The translations under genes and the position numbers were made by a program. A stretch of DNA of 33,691 bases from the NCBI GenBank assembly GCA_947504985.1, contig CANNKH010000007.1, positions 1 through 33,691 of the forward strand. Direction: 5' to 3'. The notes under the pieces were generated by a model. That model ran no database searches and was not told where the DNA came from. It worked only from the letters and a program-made list of their open reading frames with translations. Position 1 is the stretch's first letter; each line of letters begins with the position of its first letter. Below are positions 8,607 to 18,200 of this stretch, piece after piece. The DNA is from Methylococcaceae bacterium. GTDB taxonomy: Bacteria > Pseudomonadota > Gammaproteobacteria > Methylococcales > Methylomonadaceae.

Positions 8607-9041
8607 TTATTTAGGCAAATAATTCCGATCTAAAGTTTGTGCTAAAGTGAAAGGTGATTCATACGGAAAAGTCGAATGAGGTAAATTCGTTTCCTTTACC
8701 GCAAACAGAATTGCTTTCGTATAGGCTTTCTCAAACTTCTGCTCTAACTGATGTTTTAAACTCGGATTATCTTCAATTAAATCGACAACTTCCAAGCGTT
8801 GTTCTTCAATGGTTGCAAGCCAGCTGTTACACCTTCTTTGTGACTGGTACACCCACTTTAATAAATGCCCTAATAATAAAGTAAGGCGGTGAATCAATTC
8901 GCGTTTTTCACTCGCGCCCATACTTTCTAGCTCCTCTATCAAATAATGGACGTCTAAATGGGTCAACTCCCCAGATTTTAAAATACTTGCTTGTTGATTT
9001 GTCCAAGCGTAAAAATCTTGTTCGTGCAAAGAGGCTGTCAT
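8607..9041 (-). CDS. DUF29 family protein
   Basis: The 144 residues match DUF29, a family of small helical proteins common in cyanobacteria and proteobacteria and lacking an established function. The family pattern is complete: DFYAWTNQQASIL near the start, then LIEELESMGASEKREL, LLGHLLKWVYQ, SWLATIEEQR and a C-terminal region with TFPYESPFTL. The start is the ATG at 9041 with a GGA about 7 bases upstream. It lies about 60 bases downstream of the Anbu gene on the same strand and could be read through from it, but DUF29 genes are usually scattered and I would not infer a role in the Anbu system from this position alone. Confidence 0.88.
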   Translation of the reverse strand: MTASLHEQDFYAWTNQQASILKSGELTHLDVHYLIEELESMGASEKRELIHRLTLLLGHLLKWVYQSQRRCNSWLATIEEQRLEVVDLIEDNPSLKHQLEQKFEKAYTKAILFAVKETNLPHSTFPYESPFTLAQTLDRNYLPK

Positions 9042-9104
9042 GATTTATTCCATGCGGTCTTTTTCTTGAAAACGAGGGTATAACAGAAAGCGGTATCAAC
9101 CCAA

Positions 9105-9860
9105 TTAAAGACTAACCGACATTGTTCTAATAGAATTTTTACTCAACACAGGCAATGCCGCTATGGCTTCGCGCAATTTAGTTTCCCAACTGCGTCTTAA
9201 TTGCGACATGTAATCATCATCGTCATCAAAACAATAATATTCGTTGAGGCTAAAGCTATTTTTACGGTAGATCAGCATTTCCACCGGGGCGCCAACACTG
9301 GCATTACTGCGAATGGTTGAATCCATTGAGACCAAGCAACAACGGGCGGCTTCGTCTATTGAGGTATCTGGTTTTAGAAAACGATCCAGTATGGGTTTGC
9401 CGTACTTGCTCTCGCCTATTTGTAAGAAGGGGGTATTTGCAGAACTGGTGATGCTATTGCCTTCGGAATAAACCATATACGCACCATGCGGTTCGTTGGC
9501 GATTTGTCCGGCGATAATAAAGGTTGCGGAAGGGTTGAAGGCAGATTGGCCTTGCGAGGTAAGGTGTTGTTTTTGCTTTTCTACGCTGATATGGCCTAAG
9601 TAATCGGCCGCTTCTGATAAACATTCGACCGTATTGATATTGATTTTGGCGTTTTTGATTTTATCGCGGTGCATTTGTTCTAATACCGCTTGAGTGGTCG
9701 CAAGGTTTCCGGCGCAAAGCAGGACAATTTTACGGTCGCTCTGGGTATCAAAAGGGTGCATTTTGCCGTGTGTGCTGACGTTATCAATACCGGCATTGGT
9801 CCTTGAATCAGATACCAAAATAAGTCCTTCGTTTATAGACGCTGCAATACAATAAGTCAT
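9105..9860 (-). CDS. anbu: Anbu proteasome-like peptidase (Ntn hydrolase)
   Basis: Anbu is the 'ancestral beta subunit' relative of HslV and proteasome beta subunits, thought to assemble into ring- or helix-like peptidase complexes. Starting at the ATG at 9860 gives MTYCIA, so removal of Met exposes Thr1, the N-terminal nucleophile. With that numbering Asp17 and Arg19 (SDSRTNAG) and Lys32 lie where the family has its catalytic residues. A TTG two codons earlier would hide the nucleophile and is rejected. The mature protein is about 250 residues, normal for the family. The short acidic run FDDDDDY near residue 215 is within the C-terminal region. The upstream genes on this strand (transglutaminases, ATP-grasp/alpha-E) are the usual partners of Anbu, implying a peptide-processing role. 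Confidence 0.9.
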   Translation of the reverse strand: MTYCIAASINEGLILVSDSRTNAGIDNVSTHGKMHPFDTQSDRKIVLLCAGNLATTQAVLEQMHRDKIKNAKININTVECLSEAADYLGHISVEKQKQHLTSQGQSAFNPSATFIIAGQIANEPHGAYMVYSEGNSITSSANTPFLQIGESKYGKPILDRFLKPDTSIDEAARCCLVSMDSTIRSNASVGAPVEMLIYRKNSFSLNEYYCFDDDDDYMSQLRRSWETKLREAIAALPVLSKNSIRTMSVSL

Positions 9861-9927
9861 AGTCAAGTGTGATCAAACGTTCAAAATGGCGGTCATTTTA
9901 AACTTTTTTATCCAGAAATGCGCTTAA

Positions 9928-10725
9928 TTATGTGACGGTATTATAAAGATTCTCAACGCTGACCTGCATACTCGTAAGCTGTACCCCTGAGCCAAACTGA
10001 TGAAATACGGAGACATCGGCAGCGTCACGCCCAAACGCAACAATAACTCTACCACCGGACAAATCATGCTGGGTTGGATCAAACGTGTACCAACGGTCGC
10101 CCACATACGCCTCAAACCAAGCGTGCATGTCCATAGGTTCCAGATTATTGAGATAGCCGACCACAATACGCGCTGGGATGCTGATACTGCGGCACAACGC
10201 AATACCCAAATGGGCAAGGTCACGGCACACCCCGTAGCCACGCTGATGTATTTCGGTCGCCGATAACGGTATATCGCTGGAACCGGGCAGATAATGTATT
10301 GAATATCTGATCCATTCGACAATTCTGTTCACTTGATCGTAGCCCGGCATGGCATCGCTGGTAATATCTCTAGCCAGCTCGCCAAAACGATCCGATTCGC
10401 AATAACGGCTAGGTAACAAAAAGACCAGAACCTCTTTGGGTAAATATTGTATTTCTACAAAATACGCGCCAGGCGCGGTATCACTACACTCAGCAACCAG
10501 CGCTTCCGCCGAGGTATTGATAAGTAACTTACCCCCTGGCGCAACCAGACGCTGACAGGAATTACCGTAGCTATCAGTACCTTCAATGACAGCTACATTA
10601 GGTTTTATCAGGTAAGTTTCACGCATAATCCATTGCTGAATGCCTCGGTAAGGACGCAGCATAAAAATCAATGCGGCGGCATCCTCTATCTGGAAACAAA
10701 GATTGCAACTGACTTTTAGTTTCAT
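9928..10725 (-). CDS. transglutaminase-like cysteine protease-fold protein, Anbu-associated
   Basis: The 265-residue protein starts at the ATG at 10725 (MKLKVSC); longer readings use a TTG and lack support. An N-terminal beta-rich domain (1-110) precedes the transglutaminase-like core. The catalytic triad is visible: Cys167 in RGYGVCRDLAHLG, His201 in DMHAWFEAYVG and Asp216 in YTFDPTQ. Proteins of this superfamily act as peptidases, amidases or peptide cross-linkers. The gene sits directly between the ParA-like gene (29 bases from its stop) and anbu, consistent with one transcript. Of the three transglutaminases here this is the shortest and the one physically linked to Anbu. Substrate unknown. 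Confidence 0.88.
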   Translation of the reverse strand: MKLKVSCNLCFQIEDAAALIFMLRPYRGIQQWIMRETYLIKPNVAVIEGTDSYGNSCQRLVAPGGKLLINTSAEALVAECSDTAPGAYFVEIQYLPKEVLVFLLPSRYCESDRFGELARDITSDAMPGYDQVNRIVEWIRYSIHYLPGSSDIPLSATEIHQRGYGVCRDLAHLGIALCRSISIPARIVVGYLNNLEPMDMHAWFEAYVGDRWYTFDPTQHDLSGGRVIVAFGRDAADVSVFHQFGSGVQLTSMQVSVENLYNTVT

Positions 10726-10754
10726 CGTGTGTCTTGTTGGCAAGCTTACCAACG

Positions 10755-11450
10755 TTAAACCCCCAGTACGTCAAGCTGGCTGTAGGCATGATTCAGCCAC
10801 ATTTTTACCCGCTGCCGATCAAGTAAACCCAAGGCATTAAGATGTTCAAGATCACGATTTCTGGCCGCCCAAAAACTGGAGTTATTACCGTCAATTTTCG
10901 TCATGATTGGTGTATATAAACGTTTTAATACCATTACTTTGGCATTCATAGCCAGCGCCCGGTCTTTAACACCGGAAAATTCCAGCAGCGTAAAATCTTC
11001 TTCCCTGAGCTGGTTTTGCACCAGTACATAGTTCAACTTCGAACCATAATGGTCTAACAATTTACTCAGCAATTCCACGCTGTCTTTACCCGAATCCATC
11101 ACATTCCAGTAAGTCAGTGTAATACCTAATTCTTCCGCCACCTCCAGTACACCGGACTCATCAATCCACGTCGATAAGGGATAATGCGTTTGCGCCGCCA
11201 GATCAACTAAGATGCGTCGTTCCGGTTCGGCTGCTGCGGCGTCAATGATAGTATCGAGACTTTGATAATTATCAATCACCGTAGGCGAGGCATAATCAGC
11301 ATAAAACCGCAGTAATGCACCATGTGAGCGATCGGTATCGAAACCAATAAACGGTATATTTCCGTCTATCATGTATTGCGCCAAGACCCGTGCAAGCACT
11401 GACTTGCCTACACCGCCTTTTTCGCCGCCGATAAAATGTATCGTTGTCAT
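10755..11450 (-). CDS. ParA/MinD-type P-loop ATPase
   Basis: The 231-residue protein opens with a deviant Walker A motif, GGEKGGVGKS at 8-17, with the signature Lys11 found in ParA/MinD/Mrp ATPases. The A-prime segment GFDTDRSHG (36-44, Asp38) and a Walker B-like ILVDLAAQT (80-88, Asp83) follow. It resembles the 'mobilization protein/CobQ-like' branch more than chromosomal ParA or MinD: no C-terminal amphipathic membrane-targeting helix is obvious and no parB or minC/minE neighbours are present. The ATG at 11450 has GAGGG about 4 bases upstream. It lies between two transglutaminase genes on the same strand. A role in positioning or switching the peptide-modifying enzymes is possible but is inference. 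Confidence 0.85.
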   Translation of the reverse strand: MTTIHFIGGEKGGVGKSVLARVLAQYMIDGNIPFIGFDTDRSHGALLRFYADYASPTVIDNYQSLDTIIDAAAAEPERRILVDLAAQTHYPLSTWIDESGVLEVAEELGITLTYWNVMDSGKDSVELLSKLLDHYGSKLNYVLVQNQLREEDFTLLEFSGVKDRALAMNAKVMVLKRLYTPIMTKIDGNNSSFWAARNRDLEHLNALGLLDRQRVKMWLNHAYSQLDVLGV

Positions 11451-11508
11451 AAAGCCCTCGTTATTAGTTCAAGAAATTAAAAATCACCACATTGTAGTGA
11501 AGGTATCG

Positions 11509-12471
11509 TTACTCCAATCGCAACACATCTACCGAAACCGATAAGGTATGCTGCCCTCCCCCAAAAGCAATGCCCTTGAGCGGGGTGACATCCGCATAAT
11601 CACGCCCCCATGCCAGCGTAATATGTTGATCGTAGGGTAATTTATTGTTGGTTGGATCAAAATCAAGCCAGCCGGTACCCGGTAAATAAACCGCAAACCA
11701 AGCATGGGAGGCATCTGCGCCGACTAATCGCTGTTGACCCGGTTCAGGTTGAGTCTCCACATACCCACTGATATAACGCGCCGCAAGCCCAAAGCTACGC
11801 AAGCAGCCGATAGCCAAATGGGCAAAATCCTGACAAACGCCACGTCGATGACTAAGCACATCAGATAATGGTGTTGCAATCGTCGTAAATGAAGGGTCGT
11901 AAGTAAAATCGATGTAAATTCGCTGCATTAAATCGCGAACAACGTCTATTAACAGGCGATTAGGTTGAAATGAAGCTTGCGCATAATCGGCAAGTGCCTG
12001 ACTACTGGTGACCATCGGCGAGTCTAAAACGTAGTACCGCGCATCCAGTATTTCCAGATTGAAATCCTGATGTTGGATCTGATCCTGACTACCTTGGTTT
12101 TGGGACTGATTTTGACTTTGAAATGGCAACTGTACCTGATCCGTCCCGTCTTGCAGCATATTACGCACTTGTTCCCAAGCCAATGGCTTAGATAAATCGC
12201 TGATAATGTCGTGCCTAGGAAATACGGTTATCTCACTGATTGCAGTGACCACCAATTGTTTATGCGATTGTTGGATGGCGAAATAGGTGACTCGGTTACC
12301 GAAAAAATCAATGAATTCGTAAAAATCAGTCGGCGTGGGTACAATCTCAAAATGGCTGGATTCACAACGTTGTCGCCAGAAATCACGAGGCAGTAATCTT
12401 GCCTCATTCTGACATAACCCCACGGCCTGACTATAATTGTAAACGGTAGTATGGGTGATGCGGTATTTCAT
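11509..12471 (-). CDS. transglutaminase-like protein with N-terminal beta domain
   Basis: The 320 residues form the standard two-part bacterial transglutaminase-like protein: an N-terminal beta domain (1-90, beginning MKYRITHTTVYNYSQAV) and the cysteine-protease-like core. The triad is intact with Cys213 (RRGVCQDFAHL), His256 (ASHAWFAV) and Asp272 (LDFDPTN). Between the domains a glutamine-rich, low-complexity linker (residues 118-135, QSQNQSQNQGSQDQ) is encoded by near-repeating DNA around 12065-12120. The gene overlaps the stop of the upstream ATP-grasp/alpha-E gene by four bases (ATGA), so the two are translationally coupled. It is the usual partner of that fusion protein. Its substrate is unknown. 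Confidence 0.92.
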   Translation of the reverse strand: MKYRITHTTVYNYSQAVGLCQNEARLLPRDFWRQRCESSHFEIVPTPTDFYEFIDFFGNRVTYFAIQQSHKQLVVTAISEITVFPRHDIISDLSKPLAWEQVRNMLQDGTDQVQLPFQSQNQSQNQGSQDQIQHQDFNLEILDARYYVLDSPMVTSSQALADYAQASFQPNRLLIDVVRDLMQRIYIDFTYDPSFTTIATPLSDVLSHRRGVCQDFAHLAIGCLRSFGLAARYISGYVETQPEPGQQRLVGADASHAWFAVYLPGTGWLDFDPTNNKLPYDQHITLAWGRDYADVTPLKGIAFGGGQHTLSVSVDVLRLE

Positions 12472-15056
12472 AACTCATCTTCCGTAGGCTTGTTCACCAT
12501 CATCAATTGCGACGTTTGCGAATGACTAAAATACGACCGCGCAATAACTTCTGCAACACGCCATAACAGTTCAGTGGTATTAGCCAGTAAACGATCAAGT
12601 TCGGCATAAATCCCTGAATCTTCATCATCTTTAAGTAAATCAACCACGTTGCTTAAGCGCAAATCCGTATAAGCTTTCAGGATTAATCGCTCTTCCTCGC
12701 TCAACTGACCTTTACCACGCTCTCGAGGTAATGCGTCGATATGTGCTGATAGTTGCAATAACTGGTAGGCTACTGAGCGCGGATGTGTTTCATCAAGCAA
12801 CAAAAGCTCCAGCAACATCGGCAACTGGATTACTGAACGGTAACGCCGCTGATAAATCGTCAAGCTATCCGTTGAAAACAAGACGGCTTCAAGTATCTGA
12901 TATTGAACAGCCGGATCATGTCGAGATACCACGGTGGCACGTAGCAAAGCGATCAATACCAAGGCGCGTTCTACTCGACGACCACTGTCCAGCATCAACC
13001 AACCCGCCTCCCGAGTCATGCTATCACTGGTTAAACCCGCAAACGTGACAATGCCAGCAATTAATTCATCCAAACCACTTTGCAAGGTTTCTACGGTCAG
13101 CTCATTATTCATCGCGCGTTGCTGCCAACGATGCTGAATATTATCAACACTGCGCCAGGTATCCTGTGACCACAAATCGCGAATACTGAAAGCGGATTGC
13201 ACAAAAATTTGAATATTGGCCGCCAGCGAGCCAACACGTTTGCTGTCTCTGACCAACGAAAAAAGCTCGGCCTCAGGCGCTGCCAATAACTTTTCACCGC
13301 CCCTCACAAAGCCAGGATACGTCGCCGTCACTTGAGTCAGCGTACACAATAATACGGTAAGACATTCGGTGTCTTTGGCATCGTTAAACTCTAAGGTATC
13401 ACGATATTTCAATACCACCGTTCGCAATAACCGCGCCGCCCCGTCAGTGCGCTCCAGATAGCGGCCAACCCAAAACAAATGATCAGCGGCACGACTCGTC
13501 AAGGGTTCGGTCACCGCCGCGATCAGCGAATGACGCCCCCCCTTAATCAACCCAGGTTGCGGTATTACTGTCGCCGGTTTTTCAGGCTCAGACGCTAGTA
13601 CCCAGGTATCTTTACTAATCCCCCCCGCCTGATTAGAAACAATAGAATCACCCTTCTCACGCGCAACCCGGGTCAGTCCGCCTGGCATCACCTGATAATC
13701 CTCGCCACTAGCAACCACAAAATTACGCAACACGGCATTGCGTGGTTCAATATGATGGTCGATAAACGCCGGTACGGTAGAAAAGCTGACACATTCTTGA
13801 CCAACAAATAAATAAGGCTTGGCACGAATAGCATCGCGTAAGGTATCTCGTGCTTTACTGCTTAAAGCACTACCAAAGATAACCTCATTACCGTGCTTGC
13901 GGTTAATCGGCTTGATAGTCAGTTTGTCAAGATTATGTAAGACAAAATCACGCTCACGGCGCTGCCCACACCACCAAGTAGCTACTGACGGCAACCGTAG
14001 CTCTTGATTTAAAAAATGTCGGCATAACCGAGGTAAAAAGGCCAGCAAGCCAGGATTTTCAAGTACGCTACTCCCTAACGGATTGGCAATGGCCACATTA
14101 CCGCGCCGAACGGCTTCCAACAGTCCTGCGACACCCAGCCGCGAATCACTACGCAATGCCAGCGGATCACAAAAAGAATCATCGACACGGCGTAAAATAA
14201 CATCAACCGGTTGCAATCCTTCCAATGACTTGAGCCAAACATAACCATCTCGCACCGTCAGGTCATCACCCTGAACTAGCGTGTAACCCAGATAAGAGGC
14301 CAAATAAGCATGTTCAAAATAGGTTTCATTAAAAGGGCCGGGAGTCAGTACCACGATGCGCGGATTGTCTTTATTATGCAGCGCAATAGAAGCAAGCCCT
14401 GTGCTTAACCCTTTGAAAAAACCCGAGAGCCGTTGTACTTGAGTTTCCCGAAAAATATCCGGAAGAATACGCGTCATCACCGTGCGATTTTCCAGTGCAT
14501 AACCCGACCCAGATGGCGCTTGGGTACGGTCATCCAATACCCAAAGTCGTCCTTTTGGACCACGCACTAAATTTGCCGAATAAATCGTCAATTGCCTGTT
14601 CTGATTCGGCAAAGTGCCGACACAAACCGGCAAAAAACCATGATGCGCAAAAACCAGCTCGGCCGGCAACAAGCCTTTTTTTAACAGGGTTTGCTTGCCA
14701 TAGATATCTTTTAGGATCAGATCCAACAACTCGGCACGCTGTTTAAGACCAGCTTCAATTCCTGTCCATTCTTCGCCGCTAATCAGCAATGGCACCGGAT
14801 CAAGACGCCACGGACGTGTCAGCTTGTGTTCATCACCATAGACATTGTAAGTGACGCCATTTTCACGCAATAACCGTTGGGCTTCACGACGGCGACGATC
14901 AATTTCAACACTCCCCAAAGCTTCCATCGCCTTAATAAAACGATCCCAGTAAGGCAATACCTTGTGTTCTGTCGCAAGCATTTCATCGTAGACGCCTAGC
15001 CGGGTCTCGTAAAATTGCACACCAATATCGTTAGCTGCTGTCTCTGTATTACGCAC
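12468..15056 (-). CDS. circularly permuted ATP-grasp / alpha-E fusion protein
   Basis: The 862-residue protein fuses a circularly permuted ATP-grasp domain (former DUF404/DUF407, about 1-490) to an alpha-E helical domain (former DUF403, about 519-850, starting LTSRAADHLFWVGRYLERTD). ATP-grasp enzymes ligate a carboxylate to an amine; this group is predicted to build peptides. Preserved positions include LRRVDDSFCDP (288-298), GNVAIANP (319-326), PGGLTRVA (458-465) and SKDTW (481-485). The loop KPANESGGYG of its separate homologue at 19325 is replaced here by KPINRKHGNE (382-391). The start is a GTG at 15056 with AAAGG about 8 bases upstream; the codon two before it is a stop, so the start is well bounded. 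It is followed by a coupled transglutaminase gene. Confidence 0.92.
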   Translation of the reverse strand: MRNTETAANDIGVQFYETRLGVYDEMLATEHKVLPYWDRFIKAMEALGSVEIDRRRREAQRLLRENGVTYNVYGDEHKLTRPWRLDPVPLLISGEEWTGIEAGLKQRAELLDLILKDIYGKQTLLKKGLLPAELVFAHHGFLPVCVGTLPNQNRQLTIYSANLVRGPKGRLWVLDDRTQAPSGSGYALENRTVMTRILPDIFRETQVQRLSGFFKGLSTGLASIALHNKDNPRIVVLTPGPFNETYFEHAYLASYLGYTLVQGDDLTVRDGYVWLKSLEGLQPVDVILRRVDDSFCDPLALRSDSRLGVAGLLEAVRRGNVAIANPLGSSVLENPGLLAFLPRLCRHFLNQELRLPSVATWWCGQRRERDFVLHNLDKLTIKPINRKHGNEVIFGSALSSKARDTLRDAIRAKPYLFVGQECVSFSTVPAFIDHHIEPRNAVLRNFVVASGEDYQVMPGGLTRVAREKGDSIVSNQAGGISKDTWVLASEPEKPATVIPQPGLIKGGRHSLIAAVTEPLTSRAADHLFWVGRYLERTDGAARLLRTVVLKYRDTLEFNDAKDTECLTVLLCTLTQVTATYPGFVRGGEKLLAAPEAELFSLVRDSKRVGSLAANIQIFVQSAFSIRDLWSQDTWRSVDNIQHRWQQRAMNNELTVETLQSGLDELIAGIVTFAGLTSDSMTREAGWLMLDSGRRVERALVLIALLRATVVSRHDPAVQYQILEAVLFSTDSLTIYQRRYRSVIQLPMLLELLLLDETHPRSVAYQLLQLSAHIDALPRERGKGQLSEEERLILKAYTDLRLSNVVDLLKDDEDSGIYAELDRLLANTTELLWRVAEVIARSYFSHSQTSQLMMVNKPTEDEL

Positions 15057-15108
15057 GCACTAAGCCTTTGTATGTTGTCATATCTTTATACAGCGTTTTC
15101 AGGTCAAG

Positions 15109-15183
15109 TTAGGATGCCATGACTGCCAGTCCTCAAAGGACTGGCAGTCATCCTGTTGCCGAGTGTGTCGTACTTGTTCCTAA
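15109..15183 (-). repeat. dispersed hairpin repeat, copy B
   Basis: The core at 15119-15151 is the reverse complement of the 33-base hairpin at 3932-3964, with the same 15-bp arms and a CAA loop in place of TTG. The flank up to TTCCTAA at 15177-15183 matches the left flank of copy A when reverse-complemented. The symmetrical TTAGGA at 15109-15114 marks the other end. The element sits in the 160-base gap between two genes of the same operon, so it would be transcribed and could form a strong stem that affects mRNA stability or relative expression. Confidence 0.75.
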
Positions 15184-15216
15184 CCGACATTGAAACCGCT
15201 GTAAGTTGAAACAAGA

Positions 15217-18200
15217 CTACCGGCTCCGATGCCGCAAATCCAATGTAAAGGGATACTCGTCACTCAACTCCTCGACGGGAGGTGCCATCGGTCTTGGCGC
15301 TGCCTCACTCACCGTAAAGGTATTCAATACCGGTTTATCTGACGGTTCAGCGGGCAGCGCGGTCAACGGTGGGCGAATAATCGCGCCAGGGGTATGCCCA
15401 TAATCCCAAAAGCGTGTGATGCGCCGCGCTTCCGCTTCGAAGCTATTAACCGGGAACGCATCATAACTGCGTCCGCCAGGATGAGCGACATGATAAGTAC
15501 AACCGCCAATCGCATGACCATTCCAGGTATCAATCACGTCGAATATCAACGGCACATGTGGGCTAATAGTCGGGTGCAACGCTGACGGTGGTTGCCATGC
15601 CCGATAACGCAAACCGGCGACATATTCCCCTTTACGTCCGGTGCTGCGCAATGGCAAGCGCCGACCGTTACAAGTCAAGACATAACGTCCTTCGGTAAAA
15701 CCCGTGACCTGAACTTGCAGACGTTCCACCGATGAATCAACATAACGTGCCGTGCCTGTGCTGCTGACTTCTTCACCCAACACATGCCAAGGTTCGATAG
15801 CAAAACGTAACTCCAATTCCATCCCATCAATCATCGTCGTACCGTAACGCGGAAAACGGAATTCAAAAAACGGCGCTAACCATTCCAATTCAAACCCATA
15901 ACCGGCACGTTGCAAATCTTTAACAACGTGCTTCATATCTTCGCGCACATAATGCGGCAACATGAAACGGTCATGCAGTTCCGTGCCCCAGCGTACCAGA
16001 TCATGTTTATACGGTTCGCGCCAGAACCACGCGATTAGCGAACGCAGCAAAACCATTTGCACCAACGACATGCGGGCATGAGGCGGCATTTCAAACGCAC
16101 GCAACTCCAAAATGCCCAAACGCCCCGTCGCGCTATCAGGCGAATACAGCTTGTCGATACAAAACTCGCTACGGTGGGTATTGCCGGTGATGTCAGTCAA
16201 TAAATGCCGCAATAACCGATCGACCAGCCACGGCGCGGGCACTTCGCCTTCAGGCATTTGCTGGAACGCAATTTCCAGCTCATACAGTTTTTCATCGCGA
16301 CCTTCATCAACGCGCGGCGCTTGGCTAGTCGGACCGATAAACATGCCGGAAAATAAATAGGATAACCCCGGATGATGCTGCCAATACGTTACCAAACTGC
16401 GCAATAAATCAGGGCGACGCAATAACGGACTATCGGTCGGCGTTTGCGCACCGACAGTGATATGGTTGCCGCCGCCAGTCCCCGTATGGCGACCGTCCAG
16501 CATGAATTTTTCGGTACCTAATCTGACCTGAAAGGCCTGCTCATACAAAACAGTGGTTTTTTCAACCAGTTCCTGCCAACTTTTGGACGGATGGATATTG
16601 ACTTCAATAACCCCCGGATCAGGCGTCACCATCAAGCGTTCGATACGGTAATCACGCGGCGGCTCATAGCCTTCAATAACCACAGGCAAGGCCAGTTTTT
16701 CTGCCGTAGCCTCAACAGCAGCGATCAAATCCAAATAATGTTCCAACAGCGACAACGGCGGCATGAAAATATGCAGACGCCCATCTCGTGGCTCCACACA
16801 AACCGCCGTATGCGGAATTTCTACAATAACGGTGTCGTCATCACCCGATGCCTGCGCAGTAATTTCAGGATGCGCGTTGCGTTTTTCTTCAAGGTAACTA
16901 TAGCGACGAGCAACTTCGCCGTAATAATCACCCAGCTCGGGCAAATCAGTGAATAGGCTCTGCGGCTCTTGGGTATCGCGTTTGTCAGGCGCAACCCAGG
17001 GCAAGCTGTCCAACGGCATCCGCATACCCATTGGTGAATTCCCCGGAATCAAAAATAGCTGTCCCCGACGAAAATCCCACGGCCCACTCTGCCAATTTTG
17101 TTCAGACCAGTTCCATTTAATGGGCAGCGCAAAACCTATCGGTTGACCTAAATCGGCATCCAGTAATTTGGCGATCGTTTTACGTTCAATCGAATCTTTC
17201 AGATTGACTTTTAACGGATTAATATTCACCGGTAAATTGCCTTCCTGCCACAAATAATAAAAGTTATCTTCGTAGGCAGTGGCGATATGCCGTTGCTTGG
17301 CACCCAAATGTTGAGTCAAGTGCTGAACAAACTGCTGGGCATGTTTTACAGTATGTCCATAGTCCTTGTTAATATCAGCCAACAACTCAACATTACGCCA
17401 AGCCGATACCCCATCTTTGCGCCAAAATATGCCATATTGCCAACGCGGCAAAGGTTCACCGGGATACCATTTACCTTGTCCATAATGCAGCATCGCGCCT
17501 TTAGCGAAGACATCACGCAAGCGTTTGGTCAATTCTTGTGCGCGTTCGCGCTTGTGCGCACCATCAGCGTGCGTATTCCACTCATCACCTTCCATATCAT
17601 CGACAGAAACAAAAGTCGGCTCGCCTCCCATCGTCAACTTGACATCATCTTCGATAAATTGCCTGTCAACCTGCAGACCCAACGCATCAATGTTGTACCA
17701 TTGCTCGTCGGTATACGGTTTGGTGACGCGTGGATCTTCATGTAGCCGCTCCACAGTGTTGCTGAACTCAAACTCCACTTCGCATTTATCGGTACCGCCG
17801 GTTACCGGTGCTGCACTAGCAGGGTTCGGTGTACAAGCGAGCGGAATATGGCCTTCACCGGCGAGCAAACCAGAGGTGGGATCAAGCCCTATCCAGCCCG
17901 CGCCAGGAATATACACTTCCGTCCACGCATGTAAATCAGTGAAATCCTGCTCAGGACCAGAAGGCCCATCCAGCGATTTAATATCAGCAGTGAGTTGCAC
18001 CAGATAACCTGACACAAAACGCGCTGCAAGCCCCATATGACGTAGGATTAGCACCAACAACCACGCGGAATCACGACAAGAACCGCTACGTTTCGTCAAA
18101 GTTTCTTCGCAACTTTGTATGCCTACTTCCATGCGAATGTTGTAGCTAATGGCCTGAAACAACTCACGGTTTACATCGACCAGAAAGTCATTGATAGTGC

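Noticed and set aside
9111-9124. CTAACCGACATTG occurs both here and at 15180-15192.
   Set aside because: Several shared 13-mers are expected by chance in a 34-kb window; the flanks do not match and this copy lies in the end of the Anbu gene.
9924-10322. 132-codon minus-strand frame inside the Anbu-associated transglutaminase gene.
   Set aside because: It lies wholly within a gene with an intact catalytic triad in another frame; it is a shadow.
17287-17745. 152-codon plus-strand frame opposite the DUF2126 gene.
   Set aside because: It is antisense to a long conserved coding region and has no recognisable domain; long antisense frames are common opposite such genes.
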